From the NCBI GenBank assembly GCA_022825895.1, contig JAJDVX010000032.1, forward strand, positions 1 through 64,000: 64,000 nt of DNA, written 5' to 3'. Below the pieces are notes generated by a model, which worked only from the letters and a program-made list of their open reading frames with translations, was not told where the DNA came from and searched no databases. This DNA is from Chloroflexota bacterium. Lineage in GTDB: Bacteria > Chloroflexota > UBA11872. The position numbers were made by a program, and so were the translations under genes. Positions 1 to 9,251 of this stretch are shown here, in pieces (position 1 is the stretch's first letter; each line of letters starts with the position of its first letter).

Positions 1-290
1 CTCGCTTAAGCGCGACGCGTAGAGAGGCCAGACAAGCTTCGCTCTGGAAGCTGAAGAGGCGAATTGACCGTGAAGGGTTGCTTAGCCCTCGGCATGGTTG
101 CGGGCCCAGGCAGCCACCCTCACCCCAGCCCTCTCCCTCAAGGGAGAGGGAGCAAGAGGGGATCTGCGTAACCCCTGGCTTCTGCCGGAATTGCCCTCGC
201 GGACGGCGATTCGTGGCCTCGCCTTCTCGCTCGGAAGAGAGCGGGAAGGCGAGTGAAGTCTTTTGGTTGGCCAAGGGGGTGGGATGGCAA
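1..290. other. Intergenic region downstream of phoU
   Basis: No convincing gene is seen. A plus-strand frame spans part of it, but it is low-complexity, has no recognisable family and runs through the REP-like palindrome, so I do not call it. The stretch lies after the phoU stop (phoU reads leftwards) and may carry the transcript end of the pst operon. Confidence 0.5.
117..161. repeat. REP-like palindromic repeat, copy 1
   Basis: A block beginning CCCTCACCCCAGCCCTCTCC contains a perfect inverted repeat: ten-base arms at 129-138 and 141-150 separated by two bases. A near-identical block is at 1091-1130. Such CCCTCACCCC...GGGAGAGGG elements are dispersed in many bacterial genomes. Just after phoU, it could act as a transcript-end or mRNA-stabilising hairpin (inference). 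There is no T-run for a classical terminator. Confidence 0.7.
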
Positions 291-1022
291 TTAGGCAGGC
301 ATTGAGCCGTTGTTGGGTGGGCTGCCAGAGTCCTGGGGGGTGGGGTCGCCGACGTCGGGCCAGCGTTCGTCGGGGGCGGGGGTTTGGCCGGTGGTGAGGT
401 AGATGACGCGCTCGGCGATGTTGGTGGCGCGGTCGCCGATGCGTTCGAGGTTGTGCGCGACCCAGACGAGCCAGGTGGCGCGCTGGATGTTGCGCGGGTC
501 CTCGTACATGTAGGTGAGCAGTTCCCGGTAGACCTGGTCGTAGAGCTGGTCGACCTCGTCATCGGCGTGCCAGACCTCGCGCGCGAGGGCGTCGTTGCGC
601 TCGTTGAGGGCCGTGAGGCTGTTGCGCAACATGCCGATGGAGATATCGGCCATGCGTGGAATGTCGATCAGGGGCTTGAGCGGCGGCTGGTCGCCCATGC
701 GAATACTGATCTTGGCGATGCCTTCGGCGTAGTCGCCCATGCGCTCAAGCTCCGAGCCGACCTGCATGCCGGTGATCAACGCTCGCAGGTCGCTGGCCAT
801 GGGCTGCTGCCGGGCGATGACGTCAATGCACAGCTCCTCAAGCGCCAGGTAGCGCTCGTCGATTTCGTCATCTTCCTCGACGATCCGGCGGGCAAGTTCG
901 ACGTCGCGGGTGCGGAGCGATTCGATGGACCGCTTGATGGCCTTTTCGACCATGCTGCCGATGAGCAGGAGTTCGTCGTGGACGTGCTGGAGCTGGCTCT
1001 CGTATTCAGTGCGCGGCGACAT
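291..1022 (-). CDS. phoU: Phosphate signalling regulator PhoU
   Basis: This 243-residue protein matches PhoU, the cytoplasmic helper that links the Pst transporter to the PhoR kinase and damps the Pho response when phosphate is plentiful. It is all-helical, with two tandem PhoU domains (about residues 15-110 and 120-210). Each carries the metal-binding E/NLERxGD motif, seen as ELERMGDYA at 91-99 and NLERIGDRA at 191-199. Length is normal for the family; the last about 30 residues are Pro/Gly/Asn-rich and probably disordered. It is the distal gene of the minus-strand pst operon, separated from pstB by 190 bp that hold REP copy 2. The ATG at 1022 gives an N-terminus typical of the family. Confidence 0.95.
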   Translation of the reverse strand: MSPRTEYESQLQHVHDELLLIGSMVEKAIKRSIESLRTRDVELARRIVEEDDEIDERYLALEELCIDVIARQQPMASDLRALITGMQVGSELERMGDYAEGIAKISIRMGDQPPLKPLIDIPRMADISIGMLRNSLTALNERNDALAREVWHADDEVDQLYDQVYRELLTYMYEDPRNIQRATWLVWVAHNLERIGDRATNIAERVIYLTTGQTPAPDERWPDVGDPTPQDSGSPPNNGSMPA

Positions 1023-1090
1023 GGGACTTCCTCACTTGGCCGTCTTCCAATAGAGACGTGTGCATGACCCGGGGGTGGTTGCCCGGAAGA

Positions 1091-1130
1091 CCCTCACCCC
1101 AACCCTCTCCCACAGGGAGAGGGAGCAAGA
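1091..1130. repeat. REP-like palindromic repeat, copy 2
   Basis: Nearly the same sequence as 117-161, in the same orientation. The inverted arms are nine bases (1103-1111 and 1115-1123) with a three-base loop. It sits in the pstB-phoU gap, where a hairpin could lower or stabilise phoU message relative to pstSCAB (inference). Confidence 0.7.
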
Positions 1131-1212
1131 ACCGGCTCGCCTTTGGGCAGCAGGGGGTTTTGCAAAGTTCTCACGAGAGCGGAGCGCTTGCGGCGACATG
1201 ATGTGGTTCTTC

Positions 1213-2043
1213 CTAGCCGAAGCGGCCGGTGATGTAGGCCTCGGTGCGCTCATCCGACGGGGTGGTGAAGAGTTGCTGGGTGTCGTTGAACTCGACGAGG
1301 GTGCCGGCGCCGGATTCGGCCACCGTGAAGAAGGCGGTGCGGTCGGAGATGCGCGCGGCCTGCTGCATGTTGTGGGTGACGATGATGATGGTGAGTTGCT
1401 CGCGCAGTTCGCGGATCAGGTCTTCGATGCGGGTGGTGGCGATGGGGTCGAGGGCCGAGCAGGGTTCGTCCATCAGCAACACATCGGGTTGCACGGCGAG
1501 CGCGCGGGCAATGCAGAGGCGCTGCTGCTGGCCGCCTGACAGGGCCAACCCACTCTTCTTGAGATCGTCCTTGACCTCGTCCCAGAGGGCGGCGCGCTTG
1601 AGGGAGGTCTCGACCGCCTCGTCCATGTCGCCCTTGTAACCGTTGACGCGCGGGCCGTAGGCGACGTTGTCGTAGATGGACTTGGGGAAGGGGTTGGGCT
1701 TCTGGAAGACCATGCCGACCTGGCGGCGGACTTCGACCGGGTCGACCGCGCGGTCGTAGATGTCGCGATTACGAAAAACGACCGAACCAGCAATACGAGC
1801 GGTTGGAATGAGCTCGTTCATCCGGTTGAAGCAGCGGAGGAAGGTGCTCTTGCCGCAGCCGGAGGGGCCAATGATGGCGGTGACCTCGCGGGGCCGGACA
1901 TCGCAGTCGATGTTCTCCAGGACCAGCGTGTTTCCGTACCAGAAGTTGAGGTTGCGGGTCATCAGGATCACGTCGGACTGCCCGTTTTCCGACGGCGACA
2001 CCGCCACGTCCGATGCGCGCGTGTCGATGCGCAGGTTGATCAC
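1213..2043 (-). CDS. pstB: Phosphate ABC transporter ATP-binding protein PstB
   Basis: The ATPase of the high-affinity phosphate importer; it drives the PstC-PstA channel from the cytoplasmic side. Seen directly: Walker [10 protein letters not shown] at 59-67, Q-loop glutamine near 114, ABC signature LSGGQQQR at 168-175, Walker B VLLMDEP at 188-194, and the PstB-typical C-terminal sequence ending YITGRFG. Length (276 residues) fits the family with a slightly extended N-terminus. It starts with GTG and overlaps the pstA stop by four bases (GTGA), implying translational coupling. Confidence 0.97.
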   Translation of the reverse strand: MINLRIDTRASDVAVSPSENGQSDVILMTRNLNFWYGNTLVLENIDCDVRPREVTAIIGPSGCGKSTFLRCFNRMNELIPTARIAGSVVFRNRDIYDRAVDPVEVRRQVGMVFQKPNPFPKSIYDNVAYGPRVNGYKGDMDEAVETSLKRAALWDEVKDDLKKSGLALSGGQQQRLCIARALAVQPDVLLMDEPCSALDPIATTRIEDLIRELREQLTIIIVTHNMQQAARISDRTAFFTVAESGAGTLVEFNDTQQLFTTPSDERTEAYITGRFG

Positions 2044-2939
2044 TGAAGCCTCCTCTGCATGCGATATCGGAGATAGACGGCGAGGGAATTGGCGGTCAGG
2101 AGTACGACCAGCAGGACGACGATGCCACCGGCCGCCAGGCTGTGGAATTCCTTCTGGGGCAGCGAGACCCAGTTGAAGATCTGGATGGGAAGCACGGTGA
2201 AGATGTCCAACGGCCCGTTGGGGTCAAAGGCTACGTAGGTGAGCGCCCCGATGGTAATGAGGGGCGCGGTTTCGCCGATGGCGCGGGCCAGGGCAAGGAT
2301 GGTGCCGGTGAGGATGCCGCCGGCGGCCGACGGAAGCACCGTTTGGCGCACCATTTGCCAGCGAGTTGCGCCCAGGGCGTAGGAGCCTTCGCGCAGCGAG
2401 TCCGGCACTGCCCGGATGGCTTCACGGGAAGCCACGATGATGAGGGGCAGGATGAGCAAGGCCATCGTCATGGAGCCTGCCAACACGACTCGACCGAGCG
2501 CGAGCCAGCGCACGAAGAGTCCAAGTCCAAGCAGGCCGTAGACGATGCTGGGCACACCGGCGAGGTTGGCGATATTGAGCTGGATGAAGCGGGTGAGCCA
2601 GTTGTCCGGGGCGTATTCCTCCAGGTAGATGGCGGCGCCGACGCCGAGCGGGAAGGCGATGATGGCGGTGAAGGCCAGCATCCAGAGGCTACCGAGCAGG
2701 GCGGAGCGCAGCCCGGCGTTGTCGGCGATACGCGACGGATAGTTGGAGAGGAAGTGCCAGTCCACCTGGCGGGCACCGTCGGTGAAGATGTCGAACAGCA
2801 ACGCGCCGAGCATGACCAGACCCATCATGGTCGATACGACGGCGAGGCCGTAGAAAAGCCAGCCGGACCAGCGGCGACGGGCCTGACTGGCTCGCCAGAC
2901 ATCGGGGGACGGGACGGCGGCGGTGGCCCGGGCGCTCAT
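2040..2939 (-). CDS. pstA: Phosphate ABC transporter permease PstA
   Basis: Inner-membrane permease subunit (299 residues) that pairs with PstC to form the phosphate channel. About six hydrophobic segments are visible, the first at about residues 27-52. The EAA-type cytoplasmic loop that contacts PstB is present in the stretch [20 protein letters not shown], followed by the conserved [15 protein letters not shown] segment of PstA. It overlaps pstC by four bases (ATGA) at its start and pstB by four at its end, so pstC-pstA-pstB are translationally coupled. Confidence 0.96.
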   Translation of the reverse strand: MSARATAAVPSPDVWRASQARRRWSGWLFYGLAVVSTMMGLVMLGALLFDIFTDGARQVDWHFLSNYPSRIADNAGLRSALLGSLWMLAFTAIIAFPLGVGAAIYLEEYAPDNWLTRFIQLNIANLAGVPSIVYGLLGLGLFVRWLALGRVVLAGSMTMALLILPLIIVASREAIRAVPDSLREGSYALGATRWQMVRQTVLPSAAGGILTGTILALARAIGETAPLITIGALTYVAFDPNGPLDIFTVLPIQIFNWVSLPQKEFHSLAAGGIVVLLVVLLTANSLAVYLRYRMQRRLQ

Positions 2940-3916
2940 TCGTAGGCCTCGCGGTAGCGGCGGACGAGCAGGTCGCTGAGGAGGTTCATGACGAGGGTCA
3001 TGACGAAGAGCAAGGTGCCGACCGCGAAGATCGTGCGGAACTCGATGCCGCCCTGTGGGGTATCGCCGAGGCTGACCTGGACGATGTAGGCGGTCATGGT
3101 CTCCATGGACCTGAGCAGGTCGAAGCCCATCTGGGGCTGCAGGCCGGCGGCGATGGCCACGATCATGGTCTCGCCGATGGCGCGGGAGATCGAAAGGATG
3201 ACGGCGGCGAGGATGCCGGAGAGCGCGCCGGGGACGACCACGCGGCTGACGACTTCGAACCTGGTTGCGCCGAGGGCGAAGGCGCCTTCGCGGAGGTCGC
3301 GCGGGACGGCGCGGAGGGCGTCTTCGCTGATGGAGGCCATCATGGGGAGGATCATGAATCCCATGACGATGCCGGCGCTGGCGACGTTGAAGATCTGGGT
3401 CTGAGGAAAGATGCCGCGCAGGATGGGGGTCACGAACTGGAGGGCAAAGTAGCCGTAGACAACGGTGGGAATGCCAGCCAGAACCTCAAGGATCGGCTTG
3501 ACGACGCTGCGGAGGCGGGCTGGGGCGAATTCGCTGAGGAAGATTGCGGTGAGGAGTCCGATCGGAACGGCCACGACGATGGCGACCAGGGCCACCACGA
3601 TGGTTCCGTTGACGAGTGGCAGGACGCCAAAGCTCTTTGAAGCAAACAGGGGGGTCCAGCGGGTGCCGGTGAGGAAGTCCACGATGGGGACTTCGCCGAA
3701 GAACTGGATGGTCTCGCCCAGGAGGGTGATGACGATTCCAGTGGTGGTCAGGATGGATATGACCGCGCAGAGGAACAGCACGACGTGGACGCTTCGCTCG
3801 ACAAGCTTGCGTCGGAGCGAGTCACGGCGAGAACTCGCGAGCTCGAATCCGTCGGGTTGGTGGGCCGCCGCGTCAGCCGTGGGCTGAGCGCGCGGCGCTG
3901 ACCTCCAGTTATTCAA
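2936..3916 (-). CDS. pstC: Phosphate ABC transporter permease PstC
   Basis: Second permease subunit of the phosphate importer. Six hydrophobic segments follow a hydrophilic N-terminal tail of about 40 residues. The EAA-type loop reads [20 protein letters not shown], followed by [16 protein letters not shown], both characteristic of PstC. I chose the TTG at 3916 because a strong GGGAGG lies four bases upstream. A longer in-frame version from GTG at 4018 would add 34 Arg/Pro-rich residues and has only a weak ribosome site; it cannot be excluded. It follows pstS and overlaps pstA by four bases. Confidence 0.94.
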   Translation of the reverse strand: MNNWRSAPRAQPTADAAAHQPDGFELASSRRDSLRRKLVERSVHVVLFLCAVISILTTTGIVITLLGETIQFFGEVPIVDFLTGTRWTPLFASKSFGVLPLVNGTIVVALVAIVVAVPIGLLTAIFLSEFAPARLRSVVKPILEVLAGIPTVVYGYFALQFVTPILRGIFPQTQIFNVASAGIVMGFMILPMMASISEDALRAVPRDLREGAFALGATRFEVVSRVVVPGALSGILAAVILSISRAIGETMIVAIAAGLQPQMGFDLLRSMETMTAYIVQVSLGDTPQGGIEFRTIFAVGTLLFVMTLVMNLLSDLLVRRYREAYE

Positions 3917-4056
3917 AGCGCCTCCCTGACGAATGCCGCTGAGTCTGGCCAGCGGTGGTCGGCTCTGCAGCCGACCACCACTGGGATGTGCGGCGTGGGT
4001 CCGGAATCGGCGTGGCACCGATTCGCGACCTACGCGCGCGGCGTTCGTTCGGGATA

Positions 4057-5211
<1,155 letters not shown>

Positions 5212-5665
5212 GAAATGGCCTGCCTCTCCAAAAAAGGACCATGTGGTCAGATTCGACCGAGGAAACGTTAGGGGATGTGCTTCAACGGGCGGGACAGGTG
5301 GTTAAACGGGCGGTTAGCGTTGATTTAGCGGTCTGTGAATGCGACCGGGCGGCCGTTTGGATTGGTTTCAAAGAGAATGGCCGCCGCGTGCGGGGCACGC
5401 GACGGCCAAAGAGGGGAGGGGAGGGTGTGGATCGGGGTGGCGCTATTTCCCGATGAGCCCACAACCCGTCTGGTTGTCGAGGTTGGGATGCCGGCGGGAG
5501 CGACCGGGATGACGGCTGACGCAAGCGGCGCGGGCGAGGCGCTGGGCGCTGGGCGCTGGCTGCTTCACGTCGGGACATCTCCTGCGGCTCCGACTGACGT
5601 AAGGAACTGTATGGGGGCCACCTGAGCAGACGGTTAGCCGGGGCGAACGCTGGTTGAACGAATGC
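5212..5665 (-). other. phoR-pstS intergenic region (pst promoter region)
   Basis: This stretch lies between the phoR stop and the pstS start, both on the minus strand. No coding sequence is convincing. It should contain the pstSCAB-phoU promoter. Besides the periodic repeats at 5281-5332, a second weaker cluster near 5632-5670 has GAACG twice, 11 bases apart, next to GGTTAGC and CTTAAGC. Confidence 0.5.
5281..5332 (-). promoter_or_regulatory. Candidate Pho box array upstream of pstS
   Basis: On the plus strand, TAAACGG (5303), TTAGCGT (5314) and TTAGCGG (5325) recur every 11 bases, with TTCAACGGG at 5281 nearby. OmpR/PhoB-type regulators bind direct repeats with an 11-bp period, and the array lies 70-120 bp before the pstS start. 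PhoB binding is inferred from position and periodicity; the local consensus is unproven. Confidence 0.45.
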
Positions 5666-7081
5666 TTAAGCTTTCGCTTCGGCCGGCCGGGGAGTGGGCG
5701 CCCGGAGGGGAAGGGCGACGCTGAAGGTTGAGCCGCGCCCGAGGCCGGGGGATTTGGCCCAGATGCGTCCGCCGTGCTGGCGGACGGTGTGGCGGGCGAT
5801 GGAGAGGCCGAGGCCGGCGCCGGCGCCGGTGCGGGAGGGGTCGGACTTGTAGAAGCGTTCGAAGACTCGGTCGAGCTCGTCGAGGGCCAGACCAGAGCCG
5901 GTGTCGGAGACGCTGATGATTGCTTCGCCGCTCGAGCGGTGCGTGGAGACGCGAATGGAGCCGGAGGGCGGAGTGAACTTGATGGCGTTGTGGACGAGGC
6001 TCATGACGACGCGGGCGGTGCGGTCGGGGTCGGCGTGGACGGGAAGCGGATCGGTGTCGGTGGCGATGTCCAATCTGACCTCGTGCCGCGCGGCCTGGGC
6101 ACGGAGGCGGTCGGCGGCGGGGGCGACGACCTGATTCAGGTCCACCGTAGCCAGGTCGAGATCGGCCATGCCGGATTCGATGCGGGCCAGGTCCAGCAGC
6201 TCGGCGATCATCTGGCTCATGCGCTCGACCTCGACTTCGATGCCGTGGAGGAATTCGGCGCGGCTGGCGGGGTCGTCGGCGGCGCCGTCCTGCAGGGTCT
6301 CAACCAACGCACGAAGGGCGGTGAGGGGGGTGCGGAGCTCGTGGGAGACGTTGGCGACGAAGTCTCGGCGGACGGTCTCGGTCTGGCGGAGGTCGGTGAG
6401 GTCGCGGAGGAGGACCAGGCGCTGACGGAGACCGGGAACGCCGAGCGGGACGGCGATGGCGTGGACTTCGCGTTCGGTGGCGCCGACGGTCAGCAGGCGA
6501 GCGGTGGGCTGATCGGTGGAGGTGGGGGCGCGGATGAACTCGACGAGGTCGTTGTCGCGCAGGGCGTCGGCGAGCGAGGCGTGGCCCTCCATGCGGGGGC
6601 GAACATCGAGCATGCCGGCGGCGGCCTGGTTGACGAGGCTGACGGTGGTGTCGGTCTCGACGATGACGACGCCGTCGGTCATGGATGCCAGGACGGTTTC
6701 GAGGCGGGCGTGGTCGTGTTCGAGGGCGCGGGACTCGGCCTGGAGGGCGTCGGTGGTGTCGGAAATGGCGCGGGACAGGTCGTTGACTTCGGGGCCGCCG
6801 GTGCGGGGGAAGGGTTCCGGGCCGTCGGGGGACAGGAAGCTCTCGGTGGAGCGGCGGACCTGGCGGAGGGCGCGGACTTCCCGGTTGATTAGGGAGGCGG
6901 TGACGGCAGCCGCCAGGGTTCCGCCGACCAGGGCGGCGAGGATGAGGGCTCCCGCCAGGCCCGGGGTCCCGTCGGGCGATGCCTGGATGGCGAGCACGAG
7001 TCCGACGATCAGCACGGTGGCGAGCACGCCGGCCACCGCTCCGAGGGCGGCGCGGGCGCGCAGGCCGCCGGCTGGGCGCAT
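5666..7081 (-). CDS. phoR: Phosphate sensor histidine kinase PhoR-like
   Basis: Membrane histidine kinase (471 residues) that phosphorylates the response regulator encoded just upstream. Two hydrophobic segments (about 10-32 and 40-64) are followed by a HAMP-like linker, a PAS-like region (about 125-230), the DHp helix with phospho-acceptor His247 in VSHELRTPL, and a HATPase_c domain with N box (HNAIKFTPPSG), G1 box (DTGSGL) and G2 box (GAGLGLSIARH). Assignment to phosphate sensing rests on its place beside phoB and pst; the short extracytoplasmic loop agrees with PhoR sensing through PhoU/Pst. Its ATG shares one base with the phoB stop (TGATG). Confidence 0.92.
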   Translation of the reverse strand: MRPAGGLRARAALGAVAGVLATVLIVGLVLAIQASPDGTPGLAGALILAALVGGTLAAAVTASLINREVRALRQVRRSTESFLSPDGPEPFPRTGGPEVNDLSRAISDTTDALQAESRALEHDHARLETVLASMTDGVVIVETDTTVSLVNQAAAGMLDVRPRMEGHASLADALRDNDLVEFIRAPTSTDQPTARLLTVGATEREVHAIAVPLGVPGLRQRLVLLRDLTDLRQTETVRRDFVANVSHELRTPLTALRALVETLQDGAADDPASRAEFLHGIEVEVERMSQMIAELLDLARIESGMADLDLATVDLNQVVAPAADRLRAQAARHEVRLDIATDTDPLPVHADPDRTARVVMSLVHNAIKFTPPSGSIRVSTHRSSGEAIISVSDTGSGLALDELDRVFERFYKSDPSRTGAGAGLGLSIARHTVRQHGGRIWAKSPGLGRGSTFSVALPLRAPTPRPAEAKA

Positions 7082-7782
7082 CAGCCGACGAACCGGTAAC
7101 CGACGCCGCGGACGGTTTCGATGCGGGTGGGATTGGAGGGGTCGTCTTCGATCTTGCGGCGGATGCCGCGCACGTGGACGGGAACGGTGCGGGTGTCGCG
7201 GGTGAAGGGGTCGCCCCAGACGTGTTCGAGCAGCTGTTCGGCGGAGTAGACGCGTTCGCGGTTGCGCATGAGGAATTCGAGGAGGTCGAATTCCCTGGGC
7301 TTGAGGCGAATGGGCTGGTCGCGCAGGGTGACCTGGCGGGTGGCACGGGAGAGGGTGAGTTCGCCGGCCTGGATGGAGTCGCGGGACGGGGCGTCGGCGT
7401 GGCGGATTTCTTCCTGGAGCAGTTCGCGGCGGCGCAGCATGGCCTTGACGCGGGCGATGAGTTCGCGCATGGAGAAGGGTTTGGTCATGTAGTCGTCAGC
7501 GCCGATTTCGAGGCCGACGACGCGGTCGATTTCGTCGTCGCGGGCGGTGAGCATCAGGACCGGGACGGCACTGCGGCGGCGGATCTGGCGGCAGACGTCG
7601 AAGCCGTCCATGCCGGGGAGCATGAGGTCGAGCACCAGGAGGTCGGGCTGGTTGGCGAGGGCGAGTTCGAGGCCGCGTTCGCCGTCGGCGGCGGTTTCGA
7701 CCTGGTAGCCCTGGCGACGGAGGTTGTAGGCGATGGTGCGGGCGAGGCTTGCTTCGTCCTCGACGATCAGGACCCGGGCCAC
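7081..7782 (-). CDS. phoB: Phosphate response regulator PhoB-like (OmpR family)
   Basis: DNA-binding response regulator of 233 residues. The receiver domain (1-115) has acidic pocket VEDE at 7-10, phospho-acceptor Asp52 in LVLDLMLPGMDG, the T-A pair in LMLTARDDE and the lysine in YMTKPF. The C-terminal winged helix (about 135-233) ends RTVPVHVRGIRRKIEDD...GVGYRFVG, typical of OmpR/PhoB proteins. Phosphorylated PhoB would activate pst and probably its own operon. The PhoB name, rather than a generic OmpR regulator, is supported by synteny with phoR and pstSCAB-phoU. Confidence 0.93.
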   Translation of the reverse strand: MARVLIVEDEASLARTIAYNLRRQGYQVETAADGERGLELALANQPDLLVLDLMLPGMDGFDVCRQIRRRSAVPVLMLTARDDEIDRVVGLEIGADDYMTKPFSMRELIARVKAMLRRRELLQEEIRHADAPSRDSIQAGELTLSRATRQVTLRDQPIRLKPREFDLLEFLMRNRERVYSAEQLLEHVWGDPFTRDTRTVPVHVRGIRRKIEDDPSNPTRIETVRGVGYRFVG

Positions 7783-7878
7783 AGTGGTTCTCCAGGCACG
7801 CCCGACGCTCGGGCGGGCTGCTTCCGGCTGTCAACTATACGTAGGAGCGATGCGGGCTGGCGCGGTGACGCGGGCAGT

Positions 7879-7900
7879 GTTCAACGCCTGTTAATCCAGG
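7879..7900 (-). promoter_or_regulatory. Candidate Pho box upstream of phoB
   Basis: Two adjacent 11-base units, GTTCAACGCCT (7879-7889) and GTTAATCCAGG (7890-7900), resemble each other and the pstS array (GTTAAACGGGC). They lie about 100 bp before the phoB start, a plausible autoregulatory site. The same region also precedes the divergent gene at 7989. Confidence 0.4.
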
Positions 7901-7988
7901 TGCAGGATGCGTGAATGAAGCTGGGGCCGGAGGCGGCGGGTGCGGCGAGTTGCGATACTGCGCGGGTTCGCCTCACCGAGGGCTGCGC

Positions 7989-8897
7989 GTGGCACTTGCG
8001 AATGCCGATATCCGGCTGAGCCGCTTCAATCCGCTGCCGCGAATCCTGGCGTTTGACGACTTTGACGATGGGCTGCACGGGTGGTGCGAGCTGGTTGGGA
8101 ATCACAACGGCGATCTGAACGAGCTGCAGCCGGTCTTCAGGGACATGCGGCCGGCGCAACTGAGCACTTGTACGTTTTTCGACATGGGATCACACGGGGC
8201 GGTTGACGGCACGTATTCGATGAAGCTGGCTACGCGGCCGCGGAAGTTTCACCAGGCGGTGGCGATCAAGCGGTTGACGTCGGCGGCTGACGGGCTGGTG
8301 CAGTTCGAGGCGTGGTTCACGTATAAGGCGGAGCAGACGTTTGGCGGCGACGATCCGGGGGCGCGTGCGTGGGATGGGAACTATCACCCGTCGGAGGCGC
8401 ACTTCGGGTCGTTCACGCTGTGGAACGACATCTGCGAAGGGACCGAGCCGCGGGACCGCTATCACGCGGCGCTGCGGTACGAGAACACCAACGAAGAGGG
8501 CGAGTTCACGCAGCGGTGGCTGTACAAGACGGGGCTGCACCCGACGACGCGGATGCTGCGGGAAGGGTTCGACTCGAATCAGAATGACGTGCACGTGGCG
8601 AAGCCGGACATGTGGGCGCCGATACCTGGGGGCGACCAGCAGCTGTGCTTCAACGAGGTGCCGACGAAGGTGAACTGGCACTACCTGCGGTGGCTGTTCG
8701 ACCTGTCGACGCGGCGGAATACGGAGTTGCAGGTGAATGACCTGACGATGGACCTGCGGGACATCCCGGTGCTGCGGTTCGACGAGGGGTATTGGGGCAT
8801 TAGCCGGCTGTTGAACCTGTGCATGGACGTGCGCACGACGAGCAACGTGCGGAACTTCCTGTACATGGACTCCGTCGTGATCTCGGCGGACTGGTAG
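7989..8897 (+). CDS. Conserved-looking protein of unknown function
   Basis: A 302-residue soluble protein that I do not recognise. The GTG at 7989 is preceded by GAGGG six bases away, and the residues that follow look structured, whereas the frame upstream of it (open from 7911) is Gly/Cys-rich and unlikely. There is no signal peptide or membrane segment. It is rich in Trp, Phe, Tyr and Asp (for example FDDFDDGLHGWCEL near the N-terminus and FEAWFTYKAEQTFGG), suggesting a beta-sandwich carbohydrate-binding or hydrolase-like fold (inference only). The next gene starts six bases downstream, so the two are probably co-transcribed. Confidence 0.75.
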   Translation: MALANADIRLSRFNPLPRILAFDDFDDGLHGWCELVGNHNGDLNELQPVFRDMRPAQLSTCTFFDMGSHGAVDGTYSMKLATRPRKFHQAVAIKRLTSAADGLVQFEAWFTYKAEQTFGGDDPGARAWDGNYHPSEAHFGSFTLWNDICEGTEPRDRYHAALRYENTNEEGEFTQRWLYKTGLHPTTRMLREGFDSNQNDVHVAKPDMWAPIPGGDQQLCFNEVPTKVNWHYLRWLFDLSTRRNTELQVNDLTMDLRDIPVLRFDEGYWGISRLLNLCMDVRTTSNVRNFLYMDSVVISADW

Positions 8898-8903
8898 GCG
8901 GGG

Positions 8904-9239
8904 ATGCGGCATTCATTTACAGCGGTTATCGAGAAGAACGCGACGTTTCATGAGGATTTTGAGACGGAGCCGTACGAGTGCGCATGGGCCTCGGAGGCGC
9001 GGTGGTTCATAAACGTGATGGAGCTGGAGGGTGATGGGGCCAAGCTGAGTGCCCGCGTCCAGGTTTCGCCGGACGGGATCTTCTGGTGTGACGAGGGGTC
9101 GAGATTCGAGCCGATGTCGGAGCCGGGGATGTATTCGCTGGCGGTGAGGGACTTTGGCGGGTGGTTGCGGTTGGATTGCGAGTTAGACGGGACCGACGCC
9201 AGGGTGAGGCTGATGATCTACCTGGTGTTGAAGGAATAG
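8904..9239 (+). CDS. Small protein of unknown function
   Basis: A 111-residue acidic soluble protein without a family I can name. It starts six bases after the previous gene, directly after a GGCGGGG stretch that may serve as ribosome site, and ends 12 bases before the dehydrogenase gene, so the three form a probable operon. Alternating hydrophobic and charged residues suggest a compact beta-rich domain (for example ARVQVSPDGIFWCDEGSRF). No signal peptide. Confidence 0.65.
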   Translation: MRHSFTAVIEKNATFHEDFETEPYECAWASEARWFINVMELEGDGAKLSARVQVSPDGIFWCDEGSRFEPMSEPGMYSLAVRDFGGWLRLDCELDGTDARVRLMIYLVLKE

Positions 9240-9251
9240 CAGGAGCGTCCG

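Noticed and set aside
78-305. Plus-strand frame in the first 300 bases
   Set aside because: Low-complexity, crosses the REP palindrome and has no family-like sequence.
3917-4018. N-terminal extension of PstC from GTG at 4018
   Set aside because: Weak ribosome site and Arg/Pro-rich residues; a strong site precedes the TTG at 3916.
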